64,000 bases of DNA from Dactylosporangium aurantiacum (GCF_000716715.1 NZ_JNYJ01000005.1:62001-126000); one strand, 5' to 3'. Positions 8,882 through 18,757 are shown, counted from the stretch's first letter. A program made the numbers and translations. Notes: generated from the sequence alone by a model not told the origin.

Positions 8882-9670
8882 GTGACGCAGCAGGAGATCC
8901 CCCTCCACGGCGGAAACACCTCCGTCGTGGTGCGCTCGGGAGACACCGTGCGCCGCAACGCCGGTCCCTGGACGCCGGCGGTGCATGCGCTGCTGCGGCA
9001 CCTGGAGTATGTCGGGTTCACCGGCGCGCCACGGGCGTTCGGCATCGACGAGCGGGGCCGCGAGGTCCTGTCCTACCTGGAGGGCGAGTCGGGCGGCTAT
9101 CCGCTCGCCCCGCACTGGGTGACCGACGAGGCGATGGTCACCGTGGCGACGATGCTGCGGATGTTCCACGACGCGCAGGCCGGGTTCCGCCCGCCGCCCA
9201 ACGCGGTGTGGCGCTCCTTCGGCCCGCCGCCGCCGGACACCGAGGTGATCTGCCACCACGACGCGGCCCCCCACAACGTGATCTGGCGGCCCGACGGGAC
9301 GTTGTCGCTGATCGACTTCGACCTCGCCTCGCCGGGCGCCAGGATCTACGACGTCGCGTACGCCGCGTGGACCTGGGTGCCGCTGTTCTCCGACCGCGAC
9401 TCCTACACGCTCGGCTGGAAGCGGCCGAACCGGCCGCGGCGGCTGCGGATGTTCGCCGACGCCTACGGGCTGACCCCGCGCGACCGGCACCGCCTGGTGC
9501 GGGTGATCAGGAAACGCATCGTCGACCACATCGAGGGAATTCGACGCATGGCGGCCGCCGGCGACCCCGCGTTCGTACGGATCGTGCACAAGGGGCATTT
9601 GCGTCGTCCGGTCCGTGACCTGCGGCTCATCGACTATGAACGGCACACGCTCGAATACGCCCTTCGATAG
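8882..9670 (+). CDS. Aminoglycoside-phosphotransferase-family kinase
   Basis: A 262-aa protein-kinase-like phosphotransferase. The Brenner motif CHHDAAPHNVIW supplies the catalytic Asp and Asn, and LIDFDLASPG the metal-binding Asp. The Gly-rich N-lobe is short. The substrate is unknown; family members phosphorylate antibiotics, choline, sugars or nucleosides, and this APH subfamily is common in actinomycetes without proven resistance. GTG start after CGAAGGACG. It lies between ftsY and the ammonium operon with its own upstream gap of 79 nt. Confidence 0.82.
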   Translation: MTQQEIPLHGGNTSVVVRSGDTVRRNAGPWTPAVHALLRHLEYVGFTGAPRAFGIDERGREVLSYLEGESGGYPLAPHWVTDEAMVTVATMLRMFHDAQAGFRPPPNAVWRSFGPPPPDTEVICHHDAAPHNVIWRPDGTLSLIDFDLASPGARIYDVAYAAWTWVPLFSDRDSYTLGWKRPNRPRRLRMFADAYGLTPRDRHRLVRVIRKRIVDHIEGIRRMAAAGDPAFVRIVHKGHLRRPVRDLRLIDYERHTLEYALR

Positions 9671-9695
9671 GGAACGTCCGACGTGTGAGTCTTTC

Positions 9696-9732
9696 TTCAC
9701 ACGCTGGAAACATGACGTGACGCCTTAGAAAC
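9696..9732 (+). promoter_or_regulatory. GlnR box upstream of amtB-glnK-glnD
   Basis: Two half sites of the form TTCAC-N6-GAAAC (9696-9711) and GTGAC-N6-GAAAC (9717-9732) are separated by 5 nt. This matches the GlnR consensus (gTnAc-n6-GaAAc, in tandem) described for Streptomyces and other actinomycetes. It lies 113 nt before the amtB start and implies nitrogen-dependent activation by the OmpR-type regulator GlnR. Confidence 0.85.
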
Positions 9733-9844
9733 CGCTCAGCGCCGGTGCGCGAAACGTGGGCCCTGGAAGCTCTCGCGCAACCGGCTGGAGGGCAACGCTG
9801 CCTCGAAGGTCGGGAGGGAGGATCTCGACTACTAGGAGGCCAGC

Positions 9845-11236
9845 GTGCCTGAAGCGACCATCGATACCGGCAACACCGCTTGGTTGCTGGTTTCGACAGC
9901 GCTCGTGCTGCTCATGACGCCGGGTCTGGCACTGTTCTACGGTGGCCTGAACCGTTCCAAGGGCGTCCTCAACATGATGATGATGAGCTTCTCGACGATC
10001 GGGCTCGTCAGCATTCTCTGGCTGTTCTACGGCTTCTCCGCGTCGTTCGGCACCGACAGCGCGGGCGGCTTCATCGGTAACCTCGGCGACTACCTCGGCT
10101 CGAAGACCTACACGGACCTGTTCTGGGGCGCGACCGACGAGAACCCGAGCGGTATCGGCATCCCGACCTACGTGTTCATGGTGTTCCAGATGACGTTCGC
10201 CGTCATCACGGTCGCCCTGATCAGCGGCGCGATCGCCGACCGGGCCAAGTTCGCCGGCTGGCTGCTCTTCGCGTTCGGCTGGGCCACCCTGGTCTACTTC
10301 CCGGTCGCCCACAACGTGTGGGGCGGCGGCTGGATCTTCCAGAAGCTTCACCCGCTCGACTTCGCCGGTGGCACCGCGGTCCACATCAACGCCGGTGCGG
10401 CAGCGCTCGGCGTGGCACTCGTCCTGGGCAAGCGCATCGGCTGGCCGCGGGAGAGCATGAAGCCGCACAACGTGCCGTTCGTCGCCCTCGGCGCCGGTCT
10501 GCTGTGGTTCGGCTGGTTCGGCTTCAACGCCGGCTCGGAGCTCACCGTCGACGGCGTGACCGGTCTGGCGTTCGTCAACACCCAGGTCGCCACCGCCGCG
10601 GCCGTCCTCGGCTGGGTCATCGTCGAGTGGATCCGCGACCGGAAGCCGACCCTGGTCGGCGCCTCGTCCGGCGCCATCGCCGGCCTGGTCGCCATCACCC
10701 CCGCCTGTGGCTTCATCGACTCGTGGGCGGCGGTCATCCTGGGCCTGGTCGCCGGTATCGTCTGCGCCCTCGCGGTGAGCCTCAAGTACCGCTTCGGCTT
10801 CGACGACTCGCTCGACGTGGTGGGCGTCCACTTCGTCGGCGGCTGGCTGGGCTCCCTGGCGCTCGGCTTCTTCGCCAACTCGGACCTCAACGCGGCGATC
10901 ACCGACGTCGTCGGCGCCAAGGACGGCCTGTTCTTCGGCGGCGGTGCGGCACAGCTCGGCGCGCAGGCCGGTGCGAGCGCTATCGTGACGGTCTACTCGT
11001 TCGCGGTGGCCTTCGTTCTCGCCTTCATCATCGAGAAGACGATCGGCTTCCGGGTCAGCGCGGAGGCGGAGGTCGAGGGCATCGACATCGCCGAGCACGC
11101 GGAGAGCGGTTACGACCTGCACACCGCGGGTGGCGGTGGCGCGTCGGCCGGTGCCTTCGCACTGGCCGGGATCGGTGGAAGTGCATCAGCGGCCCCGGCG
11201 GCGCAAGCCCCGGCGTCGGAATCAGTTGCCGGTTAG
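9845..11236 (+). CDS. amtB: Ammonium transporter AmtB
   Basis: A 463-aa Amt/MEP/Rh channel that moves ammonium across the cytoplasmic membrane, with eleven predicted transmembrane helices. It carries the family signatures TPGLALFYGGLNRSKG near the N-terminus and FAGGTAVHINAGAAAL (first pore His), with the second conserved His in DVVGVHFVGG. The C-terminal tail, about 60 residues rich in Gly/Ala, is longer than usual and extends past the GlnK-contacting region. GTG start with TAGGAGG. It is the first gene of the GlnR-box operon and glnK follows 27 nt later. Confidence 0.97.
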   Translation: MPEATIDTGNTAWLLVSTALVLLMTPGLALFYGGLNRSKGVLNMMMMSFSTIGLVSILWLFYGFSASFGTDSAGGFIGNLGDYLGSKTYTDLFWGATDENPSGIGIPTYVFMVFQMTFAVITVALISGAIADRAKFAGWLLFAFGWATLVYFPVAHNVWGGGWIFQKLHPLDFAGGTAVHINAGAAALGVALVLGKRIGWPRESMKPHNVPFVALGAGLLWFGWFGFNAGSELTVDGVTGLAFVNTQVATAAAVLGWVIVEWIRDRKPTLVGASSGAIAGLVAITPACGFIDSWAAVILGLVAGIVCALAVSLKYRFGFDDSLDVVGVHFVGGWLGSLALGFFANSDLNAAITDVVGAKDGLFFGGGAAQLGAQAGASAIVTVYSFAVAFVLAFIIEKTIGFRVSAEAEVEGIDIAEHAESGYDLHTAGGGGASAGAFALAGIGGSASAAPAAQAPASESVAG

Positions 11237-11602
<366 letters not shown>

Positions 11603-11635
11603 TCGAGCGCTGATCACTCCCTGAATACTGAGCAC

Positions 11636-13891
11636 ATGACGCAACCGTCGGCGCCCGCTCCGGTCCTTTCCACCGGGGCGGGCGCCGACGCGCGTGCCGA
11701 GCGCTCCGCGGCCCTGGACGGCTGGCTGTCCAAGGTCTACGCCGAGGCCGGGGGCGGCACCGACGGCCTGGCGCTCGTCGCCGTCGGCGGGCTCGGCCGG
11801 CGCGAGTGCGCCCCGCGCAGCGACCTCGACCTGGTCCTGCTGCACAGCGGGGAGCCCGGCGCCGAGGCCGCGGCCGACGAGCTCGGCACCCGGATGTGGT
11901 ACCAGATCTGGGACGCCAGGTACGCCCTCGACCACTCGACCCGCAGCCCCGAGCAGGCCCTCGCGCTGGCCCGGGAGGACCTCAAGGTCGCCCTCGGCCT
12001 GCTCGACGCCCGGCTGGTCGCCGGCGACGGCGCCCTGCTCGCCGGGCTGCACACCGCCGCCGTGGCGCAGTGGCGGCGCGAGGCGCGGCACCTGCTGCCC
12101 GCGCTGCGCGCGCTCACCCAGGCCCGCTGGGCGGCCCACGGCGAGCTGGCCTTCCTGCTCGAGGGCGACGTCAAGGAGTCCCGCGGCGGCCTGCGCGACG
12201 TGGGCGTGCTGCGCGGCATCGGCTTCGCCGGCGTGGCCGACGGCCCCCGCCCGCCGGTGCGCGGCGCGTACCGCACCCTGCTCGACGTCCGCGACGCCCT
12301 GCACGCCGTGCGCGGCCGCCGGGTCGACCGGCTCCTCGCGCAGGACCGCGACGAGGTCGCCGAGCTGCTCGACCTCGGCGACCGCGACGAGGTGCTGCGG
12401 CGCATCGCCGAGGCGGCCCGCACCATCGCCTACGCCAGCGACGACGCCTGGCGGGCGGTGGAGCGCTGGTCCTCGCCCGGCACGCGCGGGCACACCGAGC
12501 GCCGGCCGCTCGCCCGCGACGTCGTCGAGCAGCACGGGGAGGTCGTCCTCGCCCGGGCCGCCGTGACCCCGCGCCCCGACCCGACGCTGCCGCTGCGGGT
12601 CGCCGCCGCCGCGGCCCGCGCCGAGCTGCCGATCGCCCACGCGACCCTGGAGTGGCTCGGCGGGTTCGCCGCGCCGATGCCGCAGCCGTGGCCGGCGCCC
12701 GCCCGCGACGCCCTGCTGACGCTGCTGGGCAGCGGCCCGGCGATGATCTCCATCTGGGAGGCCTGCGACCGGTACGGGCTGGTGGTGAACTGGCTGCCGG
12801 AGTGGGCCCGGGTCCGCAGCCTGCCGCAGCACAGCCCGGTGCACCTGTTCACCGTCGACCGGCACCTGGTCGAGACGGCCCGCCACGCGGCGAAGCTGTC
12901 CCGCGACGTCGACCGCCCGGACCTGCTGGTGCTCTGCGGGCTGCTGCACGACGTCGGCAAGGGACTGCCCGGCGACCACAGCACGGTCGGCGCGCCGATC
13001 GCCGCCGACATCGCGTCCCGGCTCGGCCTGCCCGCCGCCGACGTCGCCCTGGTCGAGAAGGTCGTCCGGCTGCACCTGCTGCTGCCGGACACGGCGACCC
13101 GCCGCGACCTCAGCGACCCGCGCACCATCGGCACCGTCGCCGCCGCCGTCGGTGACGCCTCGACCCTCGCCGTGCTGCACGCCCTCGCCCGCGCCGACGC
13201 CGCCGCGACCGGCCCCGGCGCCTGGTCGGACTGGAAGGGCCGGCTGATCGCCGAGCTGGTGCGGCACGTCGACCGGGCCCTGGACACCGGCGTGGTCGCC
13301 CCGCCGCCGTCGCCGGCCGCGGCGCTGCCCGAGCCGGAGAAGCTGCCGGCGGTGCTCGTCGAGACCGACGCCGTGTCCGTGACCGCCCAGGACCGGCGGG
13401 GGCTGCTCGCCGCGGTCGCCGGCTGCCTGTCGCTGCACCGGCTGGACGTGGTCACCGCCGACACGGTCAGCTCCGGCGGCCTGGCCAGGATGGTGTGCGC
13501 GGTCCAGCCCCGCTACGGCGGCGAGATCGACCGCGAGGCGATCGCCAGTGACCTGCGCCGCGCCGTGCTCGGCGAGCTGCCCGTCGCCGAGCGCCTGGCC
13601 GCCCGGGAGCGCTCCGCCAGGCACCGCAGCGCCGTGCCGCCGCGGGTCGTGTGGCAGCCGGCCAGCGCCGCGACCGCCGCCACGGTCCTGGAGCTGCGCG
13701 CCTCCGACACCCCCGGGCTGCTCTTCCGGGTGGCGCGGACGCTGGAGGACGTGGGCGCCGACGTGCGCTCCGCGCGGATCTCGACCCTCGGCGGCGAGGT
13801 GGTCGACGCCTTCTACCTGGCCGGTGAGCTGTCCGAGGACGACCGCGCCAGGGTCCAGGACGCCGTGCTGCTGGCGGCGACGCCCACCTAG
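11636..13891 (+). CDS. glnD: PII nucleotidyltransferase/hydrolase GlnD
   Basis: A 751-aa bifunctional enzyme that adds and removes a nucleotide on GlnK. Nucleotidyltransferase motif LVAVGGLGRRECAPRSDLD at about residues 41-63, HD domain LLHDVGKGLPGDHS near 437-450, and two C-terminal ACT domains (TAQDRRGLLAAVAG and ASDTPGLLFRVARTL) for glutamine sensing. Somewhat shorter than the E. coli enzyme but all domains are present. ATG start 33 nt after glnK; AATACT lies 6 nt before the ATG, so an additional leaderless transcript is possible. Confidence 0.96.
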   Translation: MTQPSAPAPVLSTGAGADARAERSAALDGWLSKVYAEAGGGTDGLALVAVGGLGRRECAPRSDLDLVLLHSGEPGAEAAADELGTRMWYQIWDARYALDHSTRSPEQALALAREDLKVALGLLDARLVAGDGALLAGLHTAAVAQWRREARHLLPALRALTQARWAAHGELAFLLEGDVKESRGGLRDVGVLRGIGFAGVADGPRPPVRGAYRTLLDVRDALHAVRGRRVDRLLAQDRDEVAELLDLGDRDEVLRRIAEAARTIAYASDDAWRAVERWSSPGTRGHTERRPLARDVVEQHGEVVLARAAVTPRPDPTLPLRVAAAAARAELPIAHATLEWLGGFAAPMPQPWPAPARDALLTLLGSGPAMISIWEACDRYGLVVNWLPEWARVRSLPQHSPVHLFTVDRHLVETARHAAKLSRDVDRPDLLVLCGLLHDVGKGLPGDHSTVGAPIAADIASRLGLPAADVALVEKVVRLHLLLPDTATRRDLSDPRTIGTVAAAVGDASTLAVLHALARADAAATGPGAWSDWKGRLIAELVRHVDRALDTGVVAPPPSPAAALPEPEKLPAVLVETDAVSVTAQDRRGLLAAVAGCLSLHRLDVVTADTVSSGGLARMVCAVQPRYGGEIDREAIASDLRRAVLGELPVAERLAARERSARHRSAVPPRVVWQPASAATAATVLELRASDTPGLLFRVARTLEDVGADVRSARISTLGGEVVDAFYLAGELSEDDRARVQDAVLLAATPT

Positions 13892-13949
13892 CGACCGCCT
13901 GGCGTCGGTTACCCTTTGCAGCAGCGCCTACCTCGAGGACGGATTCGTC

Positions 13950-15488
13950 GTGTTTGACACCCTCAGTGACCGGCTCTCCGGCATCTTCTCGAAGCTGAAG
14001 AGCAAGGGCAGGCTCACCGACGCGGACATCGACGCGACCGCCCGGGAGATCCGCCTCGCGCTGCTCGAGGCCGATGTCGCCCTGCCGGTCGTGAAGGACT
14101 TCATCAGCCGGCTCAAGGAGCGCGCCCGCGGCGCCGAGGTGTCCAAGGCCCTCAACCCGGCCCAGCAGGTCATCAAGATCGTGCACGAGGAGCTGGTCGC
14201 GACCCTGGGCGGCGAGGCCCGCCGGCTGCAGTTCGCCAAGACCCCGCCGACCGTGATCATGCTCGCCGGCCTGCAGGGCTCCGGTAAGACCACCCTGGCC
14301 GGCAAGCTCGCCCGGTGGCTCAAGGGGCAGGGGCACCAGCCGCTGCTGGTCGCCTGTGACCTCCAGCGCCCCAACGCCGTCAACCAGCTGCAGGTCCTCG
14401 GCGGCCGGGCCGGCGTCGAGGTCTACGCGCCGCAGCCCGGCAACGGCGTCGGCGACCCGGTCAGCGTCGCCCGCGAGTCGATCGAGCACGCCAAGCGCCA
14501 GATGCGCGACATCGTCATCGTCGACACCGCCGGCCGCCTGGGCATCGACGCCGAGATGATGCAGCAGGCCGCCGACATCCGCGACGCCGTCGACCCGGAC
14601 GAGGTCATCTTCGTCATCGACGCGATGATCGGTCAGGACGCGGTCAGCACCGCCCAGGCGTTCCGCGACGGCGTCGGCATCACCGGCGTGGTGCTGTCCA
14701 AGCTCGACGGCGACGCCCGCGGTGGTGCCGCGCTGTCGGTGCGCCACGTCACCGGCCAGCCGATCATGTTCGCGTCGACCGGTGAGAAGCTCGAGGACTT
14801 CGACGTCTTCCACCCCGACCGGATGGCCTCGCGCATCCTCGGCATGGGTGACGTCCTCACCCTCATCGAGCAGGCCGAGGCGGCCTTCGAGGACGACCAG
14901 AAGGAGCGGATGGCCGCCAAGATCATGGGCGGCGAGACGTTCACCCTGGAGGACTTCCTCGAGCAGCTGCAGGCGGTGCGGCGGATGGGCCCGATCGCCA
15001 ACGTCCTGGCGATGATGCCCGGCATGGGCCAGATGAAGGACCAGCTGGCCGAGATCGACGACAAGCACTTCGACAAGGTCACCGCGATCATCCGCTCGAT
15101 GACCCCGGGCGAGCGCACCAACCCCAAGATCCTCAACGCGTCCCGCCGGGTCCGCATCGCCAACGGCTCCGGCGTCACCGTCACCGACGTCAACCAGCTG
15201 CTCAACCGCTTCGCCGACGCGCAGAAGATGATGAAGCAGATGGGCGGCATGATGGGCATGCCCGGCATGCGCCGCAAGGCCACCAAGTCGCCGAAGAACA
15301 AGCGCAAGGGCGGCAAGGGCGGCGGTGGCGGCGGCGTGCGGCAGCCCCGGATCGGCGGCGGCATGCCGCAGCTGCCGCCCGGGTTCGACCCGGCGGCCAT
15401 GGACCCCAACGCGGCCGGCCTGCCCGCCGGCTTCAAGCTGCCGAAGCTCGACTTCTCGAAGCTGCAGAAGCGTGACAAGGACGCCTGA
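13950..15488 (+). CDS. ffh: Signal recognition particle protein Ffh (SRP54)
   Basis: A 512-aa SRP54 GTPase that binds signal sequences together with 4.5S/SRP RNA. NG domain with GLQGSGKTTLAGKLA, ACDLQRPNAVNQL, DTAGRLGID and LSKLDGDARGG; C-terminal Met-rich M domain (MMPGMGQM, MMKQMGGMMGMPGMR) ending in a Lys/Gly-rich tail. The GTG giving VFDTLSDRL fits the conserved family N-terminus. TACCCT at 13910-13915 is a candidate -10 giving a leader of about 28 nt. Partner FtsY is encoded upstream. Confidence 0.97.
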   Translation: MFDTLSDRLSGIFSKLKSKGRLTDADIDATAREIRLALLEADVALPVVKDFISRLKERARGAEVSKALNPAQQVIKIVHEELVATLGGEARRLQFAKTPPTVIMLAGLQGSGKTTLAGKLARWLKGQGHQPLLVACDLQRPNAVNQLQVLGGRAGVEVYAPQPGNGVGDPVSVARESIEHAKRQMRDIVIVDTAGRLGIDAEMMQQAADIRDAVDPDEVIFVIDAMIGQDAVSTAQAFRDGVGITGVVLSKLDGDARGGAALSVRHVTGQPIMFASTGEKLEDFDVFHPDRMASRILGMGDVLTLIEQAEAAFEDDQKERMAAKIMGGETFTLEDFLEQLQAVRRMGPIANVLAMMPGMGQMKDQLAEIDDKHFDKVTAIIRSMTPGERTNPKILNASRRVRIANGSGVTVTDVNQLLNRFADAQKMMKQMGGMMGMPGMRRKATKSPKNKRKGGKGGGGGGVRQPRIGGGMPQLPPGFDPAAMDPNAAGLPAGFKLPKLDFSKLQKRDKDA

Positions 15489-16566
15489 CGCGCTGCACGT
15501 CCGGGGCGTGCTGCTGCCCGACGACACCAGCCGCGACCTGTGGCTGGTCGGCGACCGGGTGACGTTCGAGCCGGTGCCCGGCGCCGAGACCGTCGCCGCC
15601 GGCGGGTTCGTCCTGCCGGGGCTGGTCGACGCGCACTGCCACCTGGGCATCGCGCCCGGCGGTCACCCCTCCGCCGGGGTCGAGGCGGCCCGCGGCCTGG
15701 CGCTCGTCGACCGTGACGCCGGGGTGCTCGCGATCCGGGACGCCGGTTCGCCGATCCCGTACGCGATGCTCGACGACGACCCGGACGTGCCCCGGCTGGC
15801 GCGGGCCGGGCGGCACGTCGCCCCGCCGAAGCGCTACCTGCGCGACATCGGCGTCGAGGTCGGCGCCGCGTCGCTCGCCGAGGAGGTCACCCGGCAGGCC
15901 GGGCTCGGCAACGGCTGGGTGAAGCTTGTCGGCGACTGGATCGACCGGGGCGTCGGCGACCTCGCCCCGGCCTGGGACCTGGAGTCGATGGCCGGCGCCG
16001 TGGCCGCCGCGCACGCCGCCGGGGCCCGGGTGGCGGTGCACACGTTCGCCGAGGAGTCCGTGGCCGCGCTCGTGCGCGCCGGCGTCGACTCGGTCGAGCA
16101 CGGCACCGGGCTGTCCGAGGACGACATCGCCGAGATGGCGCGGCGGGGCACCGCCCTCGTGCCGACCATGATCAACATTGCCACGTTCGGCGGGATCGCC
16201 TCGGCGGCGGAGGCGAAGTTCCCCACCTATGCCCGGCACATGCTCGCCCTGCGCGACCGCTTCCCGTCGGTGGTGCGGCAGGCGCACGAGGCCGGCGTGC
16301 CGATCTACGTGGGCAGCGACGCCGGCGGCGGCATCGCGCACGGACTGGCCGCCGAGGAGATGCTGCTGCTGCACCGGGAGGCCGGCATCCCGGCCGAGGA
16401 CGTGCTGCGGGCCGGCTCGTGGGGCGCCAGGGCGTGGCTCGGCTTCCCCGGCCTGGTCGAGGGCGGGCTCGCCGACCTTGTCGTCTACGACGGTGATCCA
16501 CGCCACGATCTGACCGAGCTGCTGCGGCCCCGGAGGATCGTTCTCAGGGGGCGGGTCGTCCTATGA
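15472..16566 (+). CDS. Amidohydrolase (imidazolonepropionase-like)
   Basis: A 364-aa metal-dependent hydrolase of the amidohydrolase TIM-barrel superfamily. HxH metal motif DAHCHLG, further His ligands in VAVHTFAEES and DSVEHGTGL, and the C-terminal Asp in YVGSDAGGG. A Lys in WVKLVGDW may be the carbamylated bridging residue. The GTG at 15472 overlaps the 3' end of ffh by 17 bp; a later GTG at 15508 is possible. Probably co-transcribed with ffh. The substrate (a cyclic amide or prolidase-type dipeptide) cannot be assigned. Confidence 0.85.
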   Translation: MTRTPDALHVRGVLLPDDTSRDLWLVGDRVTFEPVPGAETVAAGGFVLPGLVDAHCHLGIAPGGHPSAGVEAARGLALVDRDAGVLAIRDAGSPIPYAMLDDDPDVPRLARAGRHVAPPKRYLRDIGVEVGAASLAEEVTRQAGLGNGWVKLVGDWIDRGVGDLAPAWDLESMAGAVAAAHAAGARVAVHTFAEESVAALVRAGVDSVEHGTGLSEDDIAEMARRGTALVPTMINIATFGGIASAAEAKFPTYARHMLALRDRFPSVVRQAHEAGVPIYVGSDAGGGIAHGLAAEEMLLLHREAGIPAEDVLRAGSWGARAWLGFPGLVEGGLADLVVYDGDPRHDLTELLRPRRIVLRGRVVL

Positions 16567-16573
16567 TCGACGG

Positions 16574-17224
16574 GTGGCGCTGAGTCCCGGACGGGTGATC
16601 CTGCACCGGCACTTCGCCCGCGAGACGCTCGTCTGGGCCCCGCTCGCCCGGGTCGTCGCCGACGACGAGCTCGGCACGCGCCTGTGGATGACGACCGGCA
16701 GCCCGCTCGTCCGCGAGGTCACCGTCGACGGCCGGGGTCCGCGCGACATGACCTTCGCCGAATGGGTGGAGACGCCGAAGAAGATCATCCAGGATGTGTA
16801 CCGGGGGCCCGACATCCTGAAGTTCAACCCGCGCGGCGCCGCGTACTCGGTGTGGTGGCTGTTCGACCCGGCCGGCCGCTTCCGGGCGTGGTACGTCAAC
16901 CTGGAGGAGCCGTCGGTCACCTGGGACGACGGCGACGTGGCCGGGGTCGACCTGACCGACCAGGACCTGGACATCTGGGTGTGGCCGGACCGCCGCTGGG
17001 ACTGGAAGGACGAGGACGAGTTCACCGAGCGCCTCGCCTTCCCCGAGCACTACTGGGTCGACGACGCCGAGGCGGTCTGGGAGCAGGGGCGGCGGATCGT
17101 GCCGGCGATCGAGGCCGGCGCGTGGCCGTTCGACGGCACCTGGACCGACTTCCGCCCGCCGGCCGGCTGGAGCGTCCCGCCGCCCGTCGTCGAGGGCTGG
17201 GACCGACCGAGGGAGCGCCGTTGA
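16574..17224 (+). CDS. DUF402 family protein, copy 1
   Basis: A 216-aa protein of the DUF402/FomD-like family (beta-barrel nucleotide phosphatases such as the nucleoside tri-/diphosphatase Ntdp). Family features seen are WWLFDPAGRFRAWYVNLEEP followed by DLTDQDLDIWVWPD and WKDEDEF. TATGAT at 16562-16567 lies 6 nt before the GTG, a leaderless arrangement. It forms a tandem pair with the next gene. Activity is inferred from the family only. Confidence 0.85.
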   Translation: MALSPGRVILHRHFARETLVWAPLARVVADDELGTRLWMTTGSPLVREVTVDGRGPRDMTFAEWVETPKKIIQDVYRGPDILKFNPRGAAYSVWWLFDPAGRFRAWYVNLEEPSVTWDDGDVAGVDLTDQDLDIWVWPDRRWDWKDEDEFTERLAFPEHYWVDDAEAVWEQGRRIVPAIEAGAWPFDGTWTDFRPPAGWSVPPPVVEGWDRPRERR

Positions 17225-17877
17225 GCGTGAGGTTCACGCCCGGGCAGGTCATCATGCACCGCAACGTGCGGCGGGGCAGGCTCGGCTGGGTCCGCCCGGC
17301 CAGGGTCGTCTCCGACGACGAGCGCGGTCTGCTGGTGTGGATCGCGCGGGGCACGCCGGTCGTCAACGAGGTCTCCGGCGACGGGTTCGGCATGCGCACG
17401 ATGCCGTTCGCCGAGTTCGTGACCCGGGGCACCGCGCTCAAGGAGGGCACCTGGAACGGGCCCGGCGTGCTCAAGCTGCACCGGCCCGGCGACCCCGCGC
17501 ACTCGGTCTGGTGGTTCCACGACGACGAGGGGCGCTTCACCAACTGGTACGTCAACCTCGAGCTGCCCGCGGTGCGCTGGAGCGACGAGGGCGGCACCAG
17601 CGGCGTCGACGTCACCGACTGGGACCTCGACATCGTGGTGGCCCCGGACCGCTCGTGGCGCTGGAAGGACGAGGAGGAGTTCCTGGAGCGCCTCGCCCTG
17701 CCGGAGCACTACTGGGTCCCCGACGAGGCCACCGTGCGCGCCGAGGGCGAGCGGGTGGTCACGGAGATCGAGGCGGGCATGTTCCCGTTCGACGGCACGT
17801 GGACCGACTTCACCCCACCCGCGCACTGGACGCTGCCGTCGCTGGAGCCCGGCTGGGATCGGCCGCCGGCCCGATGA
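17221..17877 (+). CDS. DUF402 family protein, copy 2 (tandem paralog)
   Basis: A 218-aa paralog of the preceding gene: both share the order R-F-x-N/A-WYVNLE, DxTDxDLDI, WKDExEF, PEHYW and FDGTWTDF. The start is read as the TTG overlapping the upstream stop (TTGA): AGGGAG at 17209-17214 is correctly spaced for it, while the GTG at 17227 would be 12 nt from that site. Translational coupling of a tandem duplication is likely. Metal-dependent nucleotide phosphatase activity is inferred from the family. Confidence 0.83.
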   Translation: MSVRFTPGQVIMHRNVRRGRLGWVRPARVVSDDERGLLVWIARGTPVVNEVSGDGFGMRTMPFAEFVTRGTALKEGTWNGPGVLKLHRPGDPAHSVWWFHDDEGRFTNWYVNLELPAVRWSDEGGTSGVDVTDWDLDIVVAPDRSWRWKDEEEFLERLALPEHYWVPDEATVRAEGERVVTEIEAGMFPFDGTWTDFTPPAHWTLPSLEPGWDRPPAR

Positions 17878-17890
17878 CCGCCATCCGTTT

Positions 17891-17918
17891 TTGCGGTCGG
17901 TAGTGGGTCTGGCACAAT
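17891..17918 (+). promoter_or_regulatory. Candidate promoter of the rpsP operon
   Basis: TTGCGG (17891-17896) and CACAAT (17913-17918) with a 16-nt spacer lie in the 180-nt gap before rpsP, giving an untranslated leader of about 130 nt. No other feature is evident in the gap. Confidence 0.4.
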
Positions 17919-18057
17919 GGATGGCTGGTATCAGGTTTCGCGTCGAGCCCTCTAACCCGGCGTCGGGTCCTTTCCATCAGAGCAGCCGAAGGCGCCAATC
18001 CCCACGGTGTCCGGACGTTCGCTCGGCTTCCACACAGATCCAGGAGCGAGCAACCAA

Positions 18058-18522
18058 GTGGCCGTCAAGATCCGGCTCCTGCGGATGGGCAAGATCCGCA
18101 ACCCGCAGTACCGCATCGTCGTCGCCGACGCACGCACCAAGCGTGACGGTCGGGCGATCGAGTTCGTCGGGCTCTACCACCCGAAGGAGGAGCCCTCGCG
18201 CATCGAGGTCAACTCCGAGCGCGTGCAGCACTGGCTGTCGGTCGGCGCCCAGCCGAGCGAGGCCGTGCAGGCGATCCTCTCCAAGACCGGTGACTGGCAG
18301 AAGTTCAAGGGTCTGCCCGCGCCGGCCGAGCCGCTGAAGGTCCGGGCCGTCGCGCCCGACCGCCGCGCCACCTACGAGGCCGAGGCGCAGGCCGCCGCCG
18401 GTCTCGCCGAGGCGCCGAAGGCGAAGAAGGCCGCCGAGCCGAAGAAGAAGGAGGCCGCGGCCGAGGCCCCGGCCGCGCAGGCTGAGGAGCAGACCGGTGC
18501 CGGCGCCGGCACGGAGGCCTGA
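18058..18522 (+). CDS. rpsP: 30S ribosomal protein S16
   Basis: A 154-aa bS16. The core ([33 protein letters not shown]) occupies the first 90 residues; the rest is an Ala/Glu/Lys-rich tail common in actinobacteria. GTG start with AGGAG 11 nt upstream. First gene of the rpsP-khpA-rimM-trmD-rplS order. Confidence 0.97.
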   Translation: MAVKIRLLRMGKIRNPQYRIVVADARTKRDGRAIEFVGLYHPKEEPSRIEVNSERVQHWLSVGAQPSEAVQAILSKTGDWQKFKGLPAPAEPLKVRAVAPDRRATYEAEAQAAAGLAEAPKAKKAAEPKKKEAAAEAPAAQAEEQTGAGAGTEA

Positions 18523-18523
18523 C

Positions 18524-18754
18524 GTGCTGCGCCCCGCGCTGGAGCACCTGGTCAAGGGCATCGTCGACAACCCCGACGACGTCCGCGTCCGCATGGTCGA
18601 CTCCCGTCGCGGTCAGCGCCTCGAGGTCCGCGTCAACCCGGAGGATCTCGGCACGGTGATCGGCCGCGGTGGTCGCACCGCGAAGGCGCTGCGCCAGGTG
18701 ATCACGTCGATCGGCGGTCGCGGCGTCCGCGTCGAGATCGTCGACGCGTACTGA
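18524..18754 (+). CDS. khpA: KH-domain RNA-binding protein KhpA
   Basis: A 76-aa single KH domain protein; the GxxG loop lies in GTVIGRGGRTAKALR. In other Gram-positives it partners KhpB and binds many transcripts. The GTG start, 1 nt after the rpsP stop, gives the usual length; upstream in-frame codons would overlap rpsP. Confidence 0.94.
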   Translation: MLRPALEHLVKGIVDNPDDVRVRMVDSRRGQRLEVRVNPEDLGTVIGRGGRTAKALRQVITSIGGRGVRVEIVDAY

Positions 18755-18757
18755 TCC

